Of a stretch of DNA of 64,000 nucleotides, positions 10,872 through 19,888 are shown in pieces. Position 1 is the stretch's first letter. Each line of letters starts with the position of its first letter. The stretch is taken from the NCBI RefSeq assembly GCF_000429845.1, contig NZ_AUCQ01000001.1, positions 326,845-390,844 of the forward strand, written 5' to 3'. The notes below the pieces were generated by a model that was not told where the DNA came from, ran no database searches, and worked only from the letters and a program-made list of their open reading frames with translations. A program made the position numbers and the translations under genes. This DNA is from Comamonas composti DSM 21721 (GTDB lineage: Bacteria; Pseudomonadota; Gammaproteobacteria; Burkholderiales; Burkholderiaceae_C).

Positions 10872-10910
10872 GTGAAATCTCTCCCATAGAAAATTGGATG
10901 TCTATGAGGT

Positions 10911-10960
10911 AGACGCAGCAGCCGCGCGAAACCCTGTAATCAATACGAAAAATTCTTATT
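10911..10960 (-). promoter_or_regulatory. Candidate ECF-sigma promoter and AT-rich palindrome upstream of the TonB receptor
   Basis: On the minus strand, GGTTTC (10933-10928) and CGTCT (10915-10911) lie 12 bp apart in the 88-bp gap between fecR and the receptor. CGTCT is a frequent -10 of iron-starvation ECF sigma factors, but the spacing is shorter than usual. Just upstream, 10942-10960 forms the imperfect palindrome AATACGAA...TTCTTATT, which could be a second Fur or other operator. Confidence 0.35.
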
Positions 10961-12024
10961 CAGTTACGTGTCACGATGTCGGTGAACTCGCCTCCCACTT
11001 GCAGACGTACCGGCAGAACACGCGGCAATGCCTTGTACAAAGCGGCAGTTTCCATGGGATCAAAAGTCCCGGACAGGCGCAAAGCACCCACTGCGGGGTC
11101 CTTTACCCGCAACCCTGTTGCACCATAGCGCTCCAGCTCTGCCAAGGCCTGTGCCAGAGGCACATCCACAAAGCTGATGCGCTGATCACGCCATGGGGCA
11201 ATACCGTCAGCAGGCACCACGGTGGTGGCTTTGACCACACCCTGCTCATCCACTGTCGTCTGCTGCCCGGCCGTAAGCAAAGCCCCGGCTTCCAGGTCAT
11301 ACGTGTTTTTCTCTACCTCAGAGACCTGCAAACGCGACACGCGCACCTTGCCTTCTTCGACCGCCACCTGCACTTGCGAATTTCCTGCCAGTCGCGGTGT
11401 GTAGCGCACCGCAAATCGTGTGCCGACCACTGTCACCCGCGCTCCTCCTGCAAGCACATGAAATGGGCGACCATCATGCTGCACCTCAAAGACGGCTTGG
11501 CCATCGAGTAGCTGCACCTCACGCCGCTGGCGGTAAAAGCGCACCTCTACCTGCGTTTGCGTGTCCAGTCGGAGGCGGCTGCCATCTTCCAAGGTAAGCT
11601 GCTGCTGCTGGCCTTGCTCGGTACGATAGGCCTGGGTCCAGACTGGTTGCATCTGTAGGTGTTGCCATGCCATATAACCCATGCCTGCGGCAGCGGCAGC
11701 TACCATGGCCGAAGCCGCAGGCCATGCCAGAAATCGGCGGCGTGCCAATGCAGGTGCCGATAAGCGTTTGCGCTCGTGTAATTTGTCATGAGCGAGGCGA
11801 GAACGCATCCCCTGCAGCAAATCGGCAGGCATGGCATCCATCTCTTGCCATTGCGCACTGCATTGCGCATAGGCTGTGGCATGTAGCACATCTGCCGCAA
11901 GCCAGGCCTCAAAACTGGCTTCTTCTTCCACACTCCACCCCGCATCACGACGGCGCACAAACCATCTCAGCGCCACCTCGTAAAGGCGCTGGGCATCATC
12001 AGCGGAGCCATTCAGCACAGGCAT
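10960..12024 (-). CDS. fecR: FecR family anti-sigma/sigma regulator
   Basis: 354 residues from the ATG at 12024 (MPVLNGSADD); a TTG further upstream is rejected because it adds unrelated residues. The N-terminal DUF4880 region (LRWFVRRRDAGWSVEEEASF) binds the sigma factor. One membrane helix follows (about 125-145, FLAWPAASAMVAAAAAGMGY). The periplasmic FecR domain comes next (LTLEDGSRLRLDTQTQVEVR ... VLAGGARVTVVGTRFAVRY), and a C-terminal STN-like part (DVPLAQALAELERYG) contacts the receptor. It lies about 80 bp behind the sigma factor gene. With it and the STN receptor it forms a complete cell-surface signalling system. Confidence 0.92.
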   Translation of the reverse strand: MPVLNGSADDAQRLYEVALRWFVRRRDAGWSVEEEASFEAWLAADVLHATAYAQCSAQWQEMDAMPADLLQGMRSRLAHDKLHERKRLSAPALARRRFLAWPAASAMVAAAAAGMGYMAWQHLQMQPVWTQAYRTEQGQQQQLTLEDGSRLRLDTQTQVEVRFYRQRREVQLLDGQAVFEVQHDGRPFHVLAGGARVTVVGTRFAVRYTPRLAGNSQVQVAVEEGKVRVSRLQVSEVEKNTYDLEAGALLTAGQQTTVDEQGVVKATTVVPADGIAPWRDQRISFVDVPLAQALAELERYGATGLRVKDPAVGALRLSGTFDPMETAALYKALPRVLPVRLQVGGEFTDIVTRN

Positions 12025-12103
12025 AGGGGCTTTCTTTGAAAAGTAGACACATGCGCAGTCCACAACCCTGTAGATAACATCGCGGAGAACCAAGCCTCTT
12101 TCA

Positions 12104-12733
12104 TTATTTTGATTTCGCTTTGGGGGGCCTGCCTCTAGGGCGGCGTATTGGTGGAGTCAATGACTCTATTGCATCCATACGCGCACGACATGCATGCAGT
12201 GCAATCTGGATCTGCATCTCTACCGTTTTTACTGCAATCCCCATCCGGTCTGCGGCCTGGGCATGCGTTAGCCCATCAAATTTGACCAAGATGAAAGCTT
12301 CTCTGCACCGCGTGGGCAGACTGTCCACTGTCTGGGCCATGGCCTCGAAACGCTGTCGAGAAGCCAGAGCAATTTCAGGCTCGAGGGTCTCGGGCCCTGC
12401 ATGCATATCCGGTTCGACCAAGGCCTGCGACGTATGGAGATCGCTGTCCCCAGACAGGACTCCCGCGCGTCGATGGTTATCTACCAACAAATTACGGGCT
12501 GTTCGGTACAGCAGTGCGCGTGGATTGTGGATCGCAGAGCCCGCTCGCTCGGCTGCATACACGCGTGCAAAGCTCTCTTGTGTGAGATCCGCAGCCACAT
12601 CACGGTCCCTGACCTTGCGGGCCAGAAAGCTCAGCAGTTCACGGTAATAGTGTTCGATCACAAGGACAGCAGCAGTTAGATGGGCTAGCGCATCAAGCCC
12701 GAAATCACCCTGCAAAGGTTTTGGGTAGAGCAC
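12104..12733 (-). CDS. fecI: ECF RNA polymerase sigma factor, FecI type, with AT-hook-like tail
   Basis: 209 residues if the GTG at 12733 is used; a GTG near residue 25 (IEHYYRELLSF) is an alternative start closer to the usual family N-terminus. Sigma region 2 is at about 28-90 (EHYYRELLSFLARKVRDRDV, DLTQESFARVYA). Region 4 is at about 135-190 (LPTRCREAFILVKFDGLTHA, VKTVEMQIQIALHACR). It directs transcription of the receptor operon when the siderophore is sensed. The C-terminus extends about 15 residues past region 4 as PIRRPRGRPPKAKSK, which contains the RGRP core of an AT-hook. A Fur-box-like site overlaps its promoter region. Confidence 0.92.
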   Translation of the reverse strand: MLYPKPLQGDFGLDALAHLTAAVLVIEHYYRELLSFLARKVRDRDVAADLTQESFARVYAAERAGSAIHNPRALLYRTARNLLVDNHRRAGVLSGDSDLHTSQALVEPDMHAGPETLEPEIALASRQRFEAMAQTVDSLPTRCREAFILVKFDGLTHAQAADRMGIAVKTVEMQIQIALHACRARMDAIESLTPPIRRPRGRPPKAKSK

Positions 12734-12739
12734 TTATTT

Positions 12740-12758
12740 GCAAATAGTTCTCATTATC
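12740..12758 (-). promoter_or_regulatory. Fur box upstream of the ECF sigma gene
   Basis: Read on the minus strand, GATAATGAGAACTATTTGC matches 14 of 19 positions of the classic Fur consensus GATAATGATAATCATTATC. It ends 7 bp before the GTG start of the sigma gene. This fits iron-Fur repression of the whole island. Because it is so close to the GTG, the true start codon may be further downstream. Confidence 0.7.
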
Positions 12759-12863
12759 TACCAAGTAATGGGCATTGTTGCTGGCCCTACACTTTGGACA
12801 CTGACCTTACCCTCGAAAAACGTATCCCTTGCTGAGTGGTCCAATCAAGCAAGGGGTAACGAA

Positions 12864-13025
12864 ATGAAGAAGACAAAGACGGCGATGACCAGGGCGCGTT
12901 ACACGCTGGAATTCAAGCGGGGGGCTGTGCGGCTGGTTGAAGGCGGGCAGAGCATTGCGGCGGCGGCGCGCACAGCAAGCCTGTGAGCGCCGAGCAGATG
13001 GAGGTTGCGCGACTGCGAGCCGCAG
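12864..13025 (+). pseudogene. IS3-family transposase orfA remnant with internal deletion and frameshift
   Basis: ATG at 12864 behind AAGGGG opens MKKTKTAMTRARYTLEFKRG, then AVRLVEGGQSIAAAARTA, the N-terminal HTH of IS3-type OrfA proteins. It then stops at TGA 12984. In another frame from 12974 the peptide SKPVSAEQMEVARLRA appears, which in intact relatives lies about 25 residues further on. A piece between these two was therefore lost, with a shift of frame. OrfB is absent. Confidence 0.75.
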
Positions 13026-13061
13026 TTGGCACGGGTACCGGTGCGTGTGCCAAGGGCCAGT

Positions 13062-13190
13062 GGCTATATCAAAGAACAGCTCGATGCGGTAGCAGGCCAG
13101 CCCAATGGACGGCCCGGGATGCCCCAGGGCTGGCGCACGCCGATCGATGTTTATGCGCAGCATCTGGCTCAGCTTGCTTTGCAGCACAGA
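13062..13190 (+). pseudogene. C-terminal transposase fragment, IS30-like
   Basis: The frame from 13065 reads YIKEQLDAVAGQPNGRPGMP, then QGWRTPIDVYAQHL. This resembles the end of IS30-type transposases (family pattern SQ..LD.IA...N.RPRK..G..SP..V). There is no start codon and no upstream catalytic domain. It is joined directly to the IS3 orfA remnant, so two unrelated elements decayed in one place. Confidence 0.6.
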
Positions 13191-13316
13191 ATCTGTGCAT
13201 CAACCTTTTATTGCACTTGGACTTGAATCCGCCCAGATATATACAGCGCCAGAAGCTACCGTAGCCATAGCATCCCCTGGCCCTGCTCGACAGCCGGACG
13301 CAGGCACAATACGTGC

Positions 13317-15338
13317 GTGGCCATTCCCCAATCATTCATCCAGGAGCTTCTTTCCCGCATCGACGTGGTCGATATCGTGGGCCGCTATGTGCAGCTTCGA
13401 AAGGGCGGCGCCAATTTCATGGGCCTGTGCCCGTTCCACAGCGAAAAATCGCCCTCGTTCACGGTCAGCCCCAGCAAGCAGTTCTATCACTGCTTTGGCT
13501 GCGGCAAGAACGGCAATGCGATCGGCTTTCTGATGGAGCATGCGGGCATGGGCTTTGTCGAGGCCGTACAGGATCTTGCAGGCCAGGTGGGCCTGTCGGT
13601 TCCGCAGGACGACATCAGCCCCGCCGAGCGCGAGCGCCAGGCCGCGCAAAAGCAAAAGCAGGCCAGCCTCACCGATGTGCTGGAGCAGGCGGGCAGCGCC
13701 TACCGCAAGCACCTGGCCGGCTCTGAGCAGGCCATCGCCTACCTCAGGCGCCGCGGCGTCTCACCCGAAACCAGCCGGCGCTTCGGCCTGGGCTACGCAC
13801 CCGCAGGCTGGCGCTCCCTGGCCAGCGTGTTTCCCCAATACGATGACCCGCAGCTCGAAGAGTCCGGCCTGGTCATCGTGGGCGAGGAGGACAAGCGCTA
13901 CGACCGCTTTCGCGACCGGCTGATGTTTCCCATCCGCAACGTCAAGGGCGAGTGCATAGGCTTTGGCGGGCGCGTGTTCGGCGATGAAAAGCCCAAGTAC
14001 CTGAACTCGCCCGAAACCCCGGTGTTTCACAAGGGGCGCGAGCTCTATGGCCTGTACGAGGCGCGTCAGGCGCTGCGCGACCTGGGCTATGCCCTGGTCG
14101 CCGAAGGCTATATGGACGTGGTGGCTCTGGCCCAGTTGGGCTTTGCCAACGCCGTGGCCACGCTGGGCACGGCCTGCACACCCGAGCATGTGCAAAAGCT
14201 GCTGCGTTTTACCGATGCCATCGTCTTCAGCTTCGACGGCGACAGCGCTGGCCGGCGCGCGGCGCGCAAGGCGCTGGATGCGGCCCTGCCCCACGCCAAC
14301 GACACGCGCAGCATCAAGTTTTTGTTCCTGCCCGCCGAGCATGACCCCGACAGCTTTATCCGCGAGCACGGCCCCGACGCGTTCGCGCGCCATGTGGGTG
14401 ATGCGCTGCCGCTGTCGCGCTTTTTGATCGAGGCCGCCAGCGAAGCCTGCGACCTGGGCCAAGCCGAAGGCCGCGCCCACATGGCCAGCAATGCACGCCC
14501 GCTGTGGAGTGCCCTGCCCGACGGCGCCCTGAAGCGCCAGTTGCTGGCCGAGATCGCAGCCCTGGCCCAGCTCGACGCACGCGACCTGTCCGAAATCTGG
14601 GCCCAGGAAGCCGCACGCACAGCCCCCCGGCGGATCGGCCATGAAGCGGCTCACGCGCAAGGCACACCTGTGCCGCCCGGCCATCCATCCGGCTTTGCCC
14701 CTGCACCTGAATGGGACAGCAGCTACGGCGTGCCCGAGTCCCAGATGCCCGGCCATGGTGGTTATTCGCCGCACCCGGCCCAGGGCGCAGGCTGGCGCGG
14801 TGCGCGCCAGCAACAGGGCCGAGGTAGCCGCAAGCCCTGGGGGCGCGGCAAGGGGGAGCGGGACTGGGCGCCAGCTCCACAGCCCGGCCCGCGCCTGTCG
14901 CCCACCATGCGCCTGGACCAGGCCGCACGCCTTTTGATGTCGCACATGGAGTTCATGGAAGAGCTCACACACGAGGACTTCGATGCCCTGGCCCATAGCG
15001 GCGCCAGCCACGGTGCTCTGTTTCGCTGGCTGGAGGCGCAATTCCAGGAAGCAGGCCCCCGCCCCTGGGCCTTGCTGCGCGAGATGCTGCGCGGCCAGCC
15101 CCACGAGGGCCTGGCCGACAAACTCATGAGCGGCCCCCATGCCCAACCCGAGGGCGAGCTGCCCGAGCTGCGCCAGGAGCTGCGCGACGTGCTCAATCGC
15201 ATGCAGATCAGCCGCATCACCACGCTCACCGAGGAAGCGCTCAAGGCCCTGTCCAGCGACCCCGGCGCAGCCCAGCGCTGGCGCGAGCTGCAGGCGCGCA
15301 AAGAGGCCTTGAACGCCCAGCTCTCGGGCTCGAACTGA
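13317..15338 (+). CDS. dnaG: DNA primase
   Basis: 673 residues from a GTG at 13317. The N-terminal CHC2 zinc finger (about 39-65) shows CPFHSEKSPSFT and HCFGCGKNGNAIGFLME. The TOPRIM catalytic core (about 255-340) shows EGYMDVVALAQLGF, then ATLGTACTP, FSFDGDSAGRRAA and DPDSFIREHG. The C-terminal third is a Pro/Gly/Gln-rich linker (about 430-520) and a DnaB-binding helical domain. It makes RNA primers for replication. In most relatives dnaG lies between rpsU/yqeY and rpoD; here an IS scar and iron island precede it, and five unrelated genes separate it from rpoD. The start region has only a weak ribosome site. Confidence 0.96.
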   Translation: MAIPQSFIQELLSRIDVVDIVGRYVQLRKGGANFMGLCPFHSEKSPSFTVSPSKQFYHCFGCGKNGNAIGFLMEHAGMGFVEAVQDLAGQVGLSVPQDDISPAERERQAAQKQKQASLTDVLEQAGSAYRKHLAGSEQAIAYLRRRGVSPETSRRFGLGYAPAGWRSLASVFPQYDDPQLEESGLVIVGEEDKRYDRFRDRLMFPIRNVKGECIGFGGRVFGDEKPKYLNSPETPVFHKGRELYGLYEARQALRDLGYALVAEGYMDVVALAQLGFANAVATLGTACTPEHVQKLLRFTDAIVFSFDGDSAGRRAARKALDAALPHANDTRSIKFLFLPAEHDPDSFIREHGPDAFARHVGDALPLSRFLIEAASEACDLGQAEGRAHMASNARPLWSALPDGALKRQLLAEIAALAQLDARDLSEIWAQEAARTAPRRIGHEAAHAQGTPVPPGHPSGFAPAPEWDSSYGVPESQMPGHGGYSPHPAQGAGWRGARQQQGRGSRKPWGRGKGERDWAPAPQPGPRLSPTMRLDQAARLLMSHMEFMEELTHEDFDALAHSGASHGALFRWLEAQFQEAGPRPWALLREMLRGQPHEGLADKLMSGPHAQPEGELPELRQELRDVLNRMQISRITTLTEEALKALSSDPGAAQRWRELQARKEALNAQLSGSN

Positions 15339-15481
15339 AGAGCCTGGTCACGAGCTGCCTGGCAAATTTCCAGGTCGGCAGGGCTTGAGACCTGCGCCGG
15401 GCCTATACCATTCACAGGTTCACAAAGTCTTCAGCCCAAGCTGGCAAAGACTTTGTTGGTGATCTCTGAAAGGAAGAAGGC

Positions 15482-18400
15482 ATGCGCCGTTTTGAACTGG
15501 TCGAAGGAACGGCCAGCAAGTTCTGGGAAATCGAGCAAAACGACAGCGATCTCAACATCGCCTGGGGCCGCATAGGCACCGCAGGCCAAAGCCAGACCAA
15601 GTCTTTTGCCGATGCGGCCAAGGCCTTGGCGGCGCTGAACAAGCTGGTCAAGGAAAAAACCGCCAAGGGCTATAGCGAAACCGGGAGCGCGGCTTCCGGT
15701 GCTGCTGCACCCGCCACCACGCCCGCAGCAAGCCCTGCTCCAGCAGCCAAAGCCGCAGCCCCCAAGCCAGCCAAGGCCGCAGCCAGCAAAACCGCAGCAG
15801 CCGCGCCTGCAGCAGCTGTGGCGCCTGCTACAGCAACGGCCCCCGCAGAGAGCCTGGACGCACAGTGCGAGCGCGTGTTCGAGGCCGTGCGCGCCCAGAT
15901 TGCCGACGGCAGCTTCAAGCTGGGCCATGATCTGTCTGCAGCCCAACTCAAGCGCCTGCATGGCGTGAGCGATCTGGGAGCCAGCATGGCCTTCGACCAG
16001 CTCAAGTCCACGGGCATGCTCTACGGCTGGGGCAGCACGGCCAAGGTACAGGACAAGGCCCAGGCCATTGCCAAAGAACTGGGCGAGGAAAGAGCACAGC
16101 ACCTGGCCGAAATGGCCAGCCAGCCCCAAGCAACGACCACCGCCGTGGCCGACGCCGGCACACCGCCCTGGGCCCAGGGCGAGCTGCTGCGCCTGCCTGC
16201 CGGCCTGCGCAATCTCGCCTATGCCACGCGCCGCCACCCGCAAAAGCCCCCACAGCCCAGCGCGGCTGCGGCGTGGCATCTGGTGCGCCCCATGGCCAAG
16301 GACAATGGCCGTGTCGATCTGGCCGGCTGCGAGCCTCTGCTGCGCCCCGCGCTGGAGCGCCAGCTCTCGCGCCTGACCCTGGCCGAGCCTGCGGCCGACA
16401 TCGAGGCCGACACCCTGCTGCTGGCCCGCGCCATGGGCACGCGCCGCTACCACGGCGATGCCGAAATCGGCAGCCACCTCATCGACTATCTGGTGGCCCA
16501 GTACGGCCTGCCCGGTGCCGTGGACATTTACCTGGCGTCCCAGCAAATCCAGGTCAGCAGCAGCTATGACAGCAAGGCCAAGGGCCATGTCAGCACGCTC
16601 AGCCACACCGTCACCAGCCCGGTCTCTGACAGCTGGTATGGCCCCCTGGGCCAGACCGAGGAGCAGATGCGCAAGCACCTGTCGGCCGCCCCCGAGGAAG
16701 AGTGGCAGGTCTGCGCCGAGAAGATCGCCGCCGCCCTGCCCACGCTGCACCCCAGCCGCAAGACCGCCGTGGTTCTGCTGGTGCCGGAATGCAGCGACAT
16801 GAGCCATGCACTGGCCTTCGAGCTCGCGGCCGAAAAAGACACCCCCGAAAACGCACACTGGCTGCTGCTCACGGTCACCGACCCTGCCGCCATCGCGGCC
16901 CTGGTCAAGGTCAAGCAAAGCTATTCCAGCGGCCTGTGGGACAACCAGCGCATGGTGGCCACCTTGCTGCTGGAACGTGGACTGGATGCCATTGCGCTGC
17001 TGGAACGCGGCGCGGCCCAGGATGAGGCCGGCGACGCCCTGGCCGCCATGGGCACGCCCGAGGCCGTGACCGCACTGGCCCGCGTGGCCAGCGGCTCCAA
17101 GGGTGCGCTGGCGCGCCTGGCCCTGGCGGTGGACCGCTGGCCGCTGGCGGCCATGGTGGCCCTGGCCAAGCTGATTGCCTCGGGCGGCAAGGACGCCGGC
17201 TTCCTGACCCCCAGCCTCACGCGGCTGCTGCGCGCCCACAGCGGGCAGGTCGATGCGCTGCGCCCCTGGCTGGACAGCGCGGCCCAGGCCAGCATAGACC
17301 GCCAGCTGGCCCTGCTGGCCGGCCCCGCCGAAGTGGCCGCCGCGAGCGAGCTGCCCCAGGTGCTGGCCGCACCGCCCTGGCAGGCCAAGGTGCAAAAAAA
17401 GGCCGCCACCGCCCTGGCGCTTGCGCCTTTGACGCTGGAGCCCGTGGAGCAATGGGCCGACGGCGCGCGCGAGCAGGCACTGCAGCTCAACCAATGGGAG
17501 CAAAAGCGCTTTGACAGCGCCAGCAAGAACGTGCTGGAGCTGGTGGACCGGCTGGGCTTTGACGACAACAAAAAACAGTTCAAGCACCTGCTGGAAAACG
17601 CCGCCGCAGCCATACGCCAGCGCGACACAGAGGCCTTGATCGCGGCCTGGCGCGCCATGGTGGAGCAGCGCAAAAAAGAGCGCTACTACTGGTTTTACTT
17701 CTACGCCGAATACATCAGCCTGCTGCCCGAGGAGATGGCCGCCCCGTTCTGGAATGCCGTGGCCGGCGAAGCCACGGACACGCGCGGCGTGGACTTCATG
17801 GCCGCCAAGCTGGGCCTGGCCGGGCTGCCCGGCCTGCTGGCCATGGTGCGCAGCAAGCCCAGCGAGAACCTGGAGCTGGCGCTGAACTTTGGCGCCGTGG
17901 AGCTGGCAGCCCCTGCGGCCCGGGCCTTTGCCAAGCTCAAATCGCTGCGCGACGCGGGCCGCCAATGGCTGCTCCGCTACCCCGAGTACGCGGCCTGCGC
18001 CCTGCTGGCTCCGGCCCTGGGCAAGCCCGGCGAGGCCCGCGACTGCGCAGGCTCGGCTCTGCGCCTGCTGCAGGCCAACGGCCATGCGGCCTTGCTGCAA
18101 GAGGTGGCAGCGCGCTATGGCCGCGAAGACGTGGTGAGCGCCCTGCAAGCCGTGCTGGATGAGAACCCGCTGGACCGCTTTCCCACCAAGCGCGCCAAGC
18201 TGCCCGAGTGGTGGCAGCCGCGCGGCTGGCGCCGCCCCGTACTGCAAAACGATAAGGCCCTGCCCGACGAGGCCCTGGACGCCCTGGGCCAGATGCTGGG
18301 CTTTCCCACCAACGAAGAGGTGTATGCCGGCATTGCCGACGTGCAGGCTGCCTGCACGCGCGAATCGCTGGCCGACTTTGGCTGGGACGCTTTCAGCGCC

Positions 18401-19669
18401 TGGCTGGAGGCCGGTGCCCCCAGCAAGGAAGGCTGGGCGCTGACGGCCCTGGGCCTGCTGGGCACGGACGAGACCGCGCGCAAGCTCACCCCCTTTATCC
18501 GCACCTGGCCCGGCGAATCGGCCCATGCCCGCGCCGTCACCGGCCTGGATGTGCTGGCCGGCATTGGCACCGATGTGGCGCTGATGCTGCTCAATGGCAT
18601 TGCACAGAAGATCAAGTTCAAGGGCCTGCAGGACAAGGCCCGCGAAAAAATCAATGCCATTGCCGAGGCCCGAGGCCTGTCGACCGAAGAGCTGGAAGAC
18701 CGCCTCGCCCCCGACCTGGGCCTGGACGCCCAGGGCACCTTGAAACTCGACTTTGGCCCGCGCGCCTTTGTGGTGGGCTTTGACGAAACGCTCAAGCCCT
18801 ATGTGCGCGAGCTGGACACCGACGGCCGCCCCGGCGCACGCCTGCCCGATCTGCCCAAGCCCAAGAAGAGCGATGACGCTGCCCTGTCCAAGGAGGCGAC
18901 CGAGCGCTTCAAGCTGCTGAAAAAAGACGTGCGCACCATTGCCAGTCAGCAGCTGCTGCGCCTGGAAGTGGCCATGTGCGCGCGCCGCCGCTGGACGCCC
19001 GCGCTGTTCCGCATGTTCCTGGTCGAGCATCCGCTGGTGCGCCACATCGTGCAGCGCCTGATCTGGGGCGTGTACGCGCTGCCGGGCCAGAGCAGCTATG
19101 GCGGCCAGCTGCAAGCCTGTTTCCGCGTGGCCGAGGATGGCAGCTTCACCACGGCCGAGGACGATGACTTCGAACTGCCCGAGGGCGAGAGCATCCGCAT
19201 TGGCGTGCCCCATGCGCTGGAGCTGTCGGCGGCCGATGCCGCCGCCTTTGGCCAGGTGTTTGCCGACTACGAGCTGCTCCAGCCCTTTGCCCAGATTGGC
19301 CGCGACACCTATACGCTGAGCGAAGACGAAACCAAGGCCCTCAAACTTGAGCGCTGGAAGGGCGCCAAAGTGCCCACCGGCCGCGTGCTGGGCCTGGTCA
19401 ACAAGGGCTGGCGCCGTGGCCAGGCCCAGGACGGCGGCGGCATCTGGTATTTCACCAAGCCCCTGGGCCAGCACAAGGTCATCGAGCTGTATCTGGACCC
19501 AGGCATCATCGTCGGCATGGTGGACGAATACCCCGAGCAGGAGCTGGGCGACGTCCATGTGGGCAAGCCCGCCTCCTGGGGCGAGATCGACAAGCCCGAG
19601 GCCTTCACCCTGCTCGACCCCATCTCGGCCAGCGAGTTGGTACGGGACCTGGAGGCGCTAAAAGGATGA
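15482..19669 (+). CDS. WGR domain and DUF4132 protein (MolR/YehI-like)
   Basis: 1395 residues with a strong ribosome site (AAGGAAGAAGG). Residues 1-75 form a WGR domain (MRRFELVEGTASKFWEIEQN ... IAWGRIGTAGQSQTKSFAD), a nucleic-acid or PARP-type accessory fold. About 75-122 is an Ala/Pro/Lys linker of low complexity. The long middle is alpha-helical and HEAT-like (AALAAMGTPEAVTALARVAS). DUF4132 lies at about 1110-1310 (LLKKDVRTIASQQLLRLEVA, MFLVEHPLVRHIVQRLIWGV). From memory the same architecture occurs in E. coli MolR/YehI, whose molecular role is unsettled. It heads a five-gene group with ATPase, DUF5682, VWA and SWIM genes. Confidence 0.82.
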   Translation: MRRFELVEGTASKFWEIEQNDSDLNIAWGRIGTAGQSQTKSFADAAKALAALNKLVKEKTAKGYSETGSAASGAAAPATTPAASPAPAAKAAAPKPAKAAASKTAAAAPAAAVAPATATAPAESLDAQCERVFEAVRAQIADGSFKLGHDLSAAQLKRLHGVSDLGASMAFDQLKSTGMLYGWGSTAKVQDKAQAIAKELGEERAQHLAEMASQPQATTTAVADAGTPPWAQGELLRLPAGLRNLAYATRRHPQKPPQPSAAAAWHLVRPMAKDNGRVDLAGCEPLLRPALERQLSRLTLAEPAADIEADTLLLARAMGTRRYHGDAEIGSHLIDYLVAQYGLPGAVDIYLASQQIQVSSSYDSKAKGHVSTLSHTVTSPVSDSWYGPLGQTEEQMRKHLSAAPEEEWQVCAEKIAAALPTLHPSRKTAVVLLVPECSDMSHALAFELAAEKDTPENAHWLLLTVTDPAAIAALVKVKQSYSSGLWDNQRMVATLLLERGLDAIALLERGAAQDEAGDALAAMGTPEAVTALARVASGSKGALARLALAVDRWPLAAMVALAKLIASGGKDAGFLTPSLTRLLRAHSGQVDALRPWLDSAAQASIDRQLALLAGPAEVAAASELPQVLAAPPWQAKVQKKAATALALAPLTLEPVEQWADGAREQALQLNQWEQKRFDSASKNVLELVDRLGFDDNKKQFKHLLENAAAAIRQRDTEALIAAWRAMVEQRKKERYYWFYFYAEYISLLPEEMAAPFWNAVAGEATDTRGVDFMAAKLGLAGLPGLLAMVRSKPSENLELALNFGAVELAAPAARAFAKLKSLRDAGRQWLLRYPEYAACALLAPALGKPGEARDCAGSALRLLQANGHAALLQEVAARYGREDVVSALQAVLDENPLDRFPTKRAKLPEWWQPRGWRRPVLQNDKALPDEALDALGQMLGFPTNEEVYAGIADVQAACTRESLADFGWDAFSAWLEAGAPSKEGWALTALGLLGTDETARKLTPFIRTWPGESAHARAVTGLDVLAGIGTDVALMLLNGIAQKIKFKGLQDKAREKINAIAEARGLSTEELEDRLAPDLGLDAQGTLKLDFGPRAFVVGFDETLKPYVRELDTDGRPGARLPDLPKPKKSDDAALSKEATERFKLLKKDVRTIASQQLLRLEVAMCARRRWTPALFRMFLVEHPLVRHIVQRLIWGVYALPGQSSYGGQLQACFRVAEDGSFTTAEDDDFELPEGESIRIGVPHALELSAADAAAFGQVFADYELLQPFAQIGRDTYTLSEDETKALKLERWKGAKVPTGRVLGLVNKGWRRGQAQDGGGIWYFTKPLGQHKVIELYLDPGIIVGMVDEYPEQELGDVHVGKPASWGEIDKPEAFTLLDPISASELVRDLEALKG

Positions 19670-19765
19670 CCCCCTGTGCGGCTGCGCCGCTTCCCCCTGA
19701 AAGGGGGACGACAGCCTCGCTGCGGGGCGGCCCTTGCTCGCTGTCTCTGAGCTGGGTCGCGCCAG
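19670..19765. repeat. Dispersed intergenic repeat, copy 2
   Basis: It starts directly after the WGR gene stop with CCCCCTGTGCGGCTGCGCCG and contains GGGGGACGACAGCCTCGC, GCGGGGCGGCCCTTGCTC and GGTCGCGCCAG. The order matches copies 1 and 3. It fills most of the 219-bp gap before the MoxR-type gene; the remainder holds a short CCCCTTTGGGGAGAGGGG hairpin and no clear promoter. Confidence 0.75.
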
Positions 19766-19888
19766 TTTTTTACGCTGCGCGCCTTTGCCTTACTCCCTCG
19801 CCCCTTTGGGGAGAGGGGCCTGCTGGCACGGCGCACTACGCCGGCCTCACCCGCCTTCGCTTTGACCATCCAACACACAGAAATTTGT

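Noticed and set aside
13005..13226. Small intact gene downstream of the IS3 remnant
   Set aside because: The frame is open, but its peptide is a transposase tail preceded by out-of-frame OrfA sequence.
12738..13316. Attachment-site repeat of the tRNA-Ser 3' end near the IS scar
   Set aside because: I looked for GTTCGAATCTCACAGCC-like sequence and found none, so integrase-type insertion is not supported.
13761..15146. 461-codon minus-strand frame over dnaG
   Set aside because: Shadow of the primase gene.
15431..19558. 1375-codon open frame on the minus strand
   Set aside because: It mirrors the WGR/DUF4132 gene, has a biased Gly/Ala/His/Gln composition with no recognisable domain, and no ribosome site. 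High GC makes such antisense frames common.
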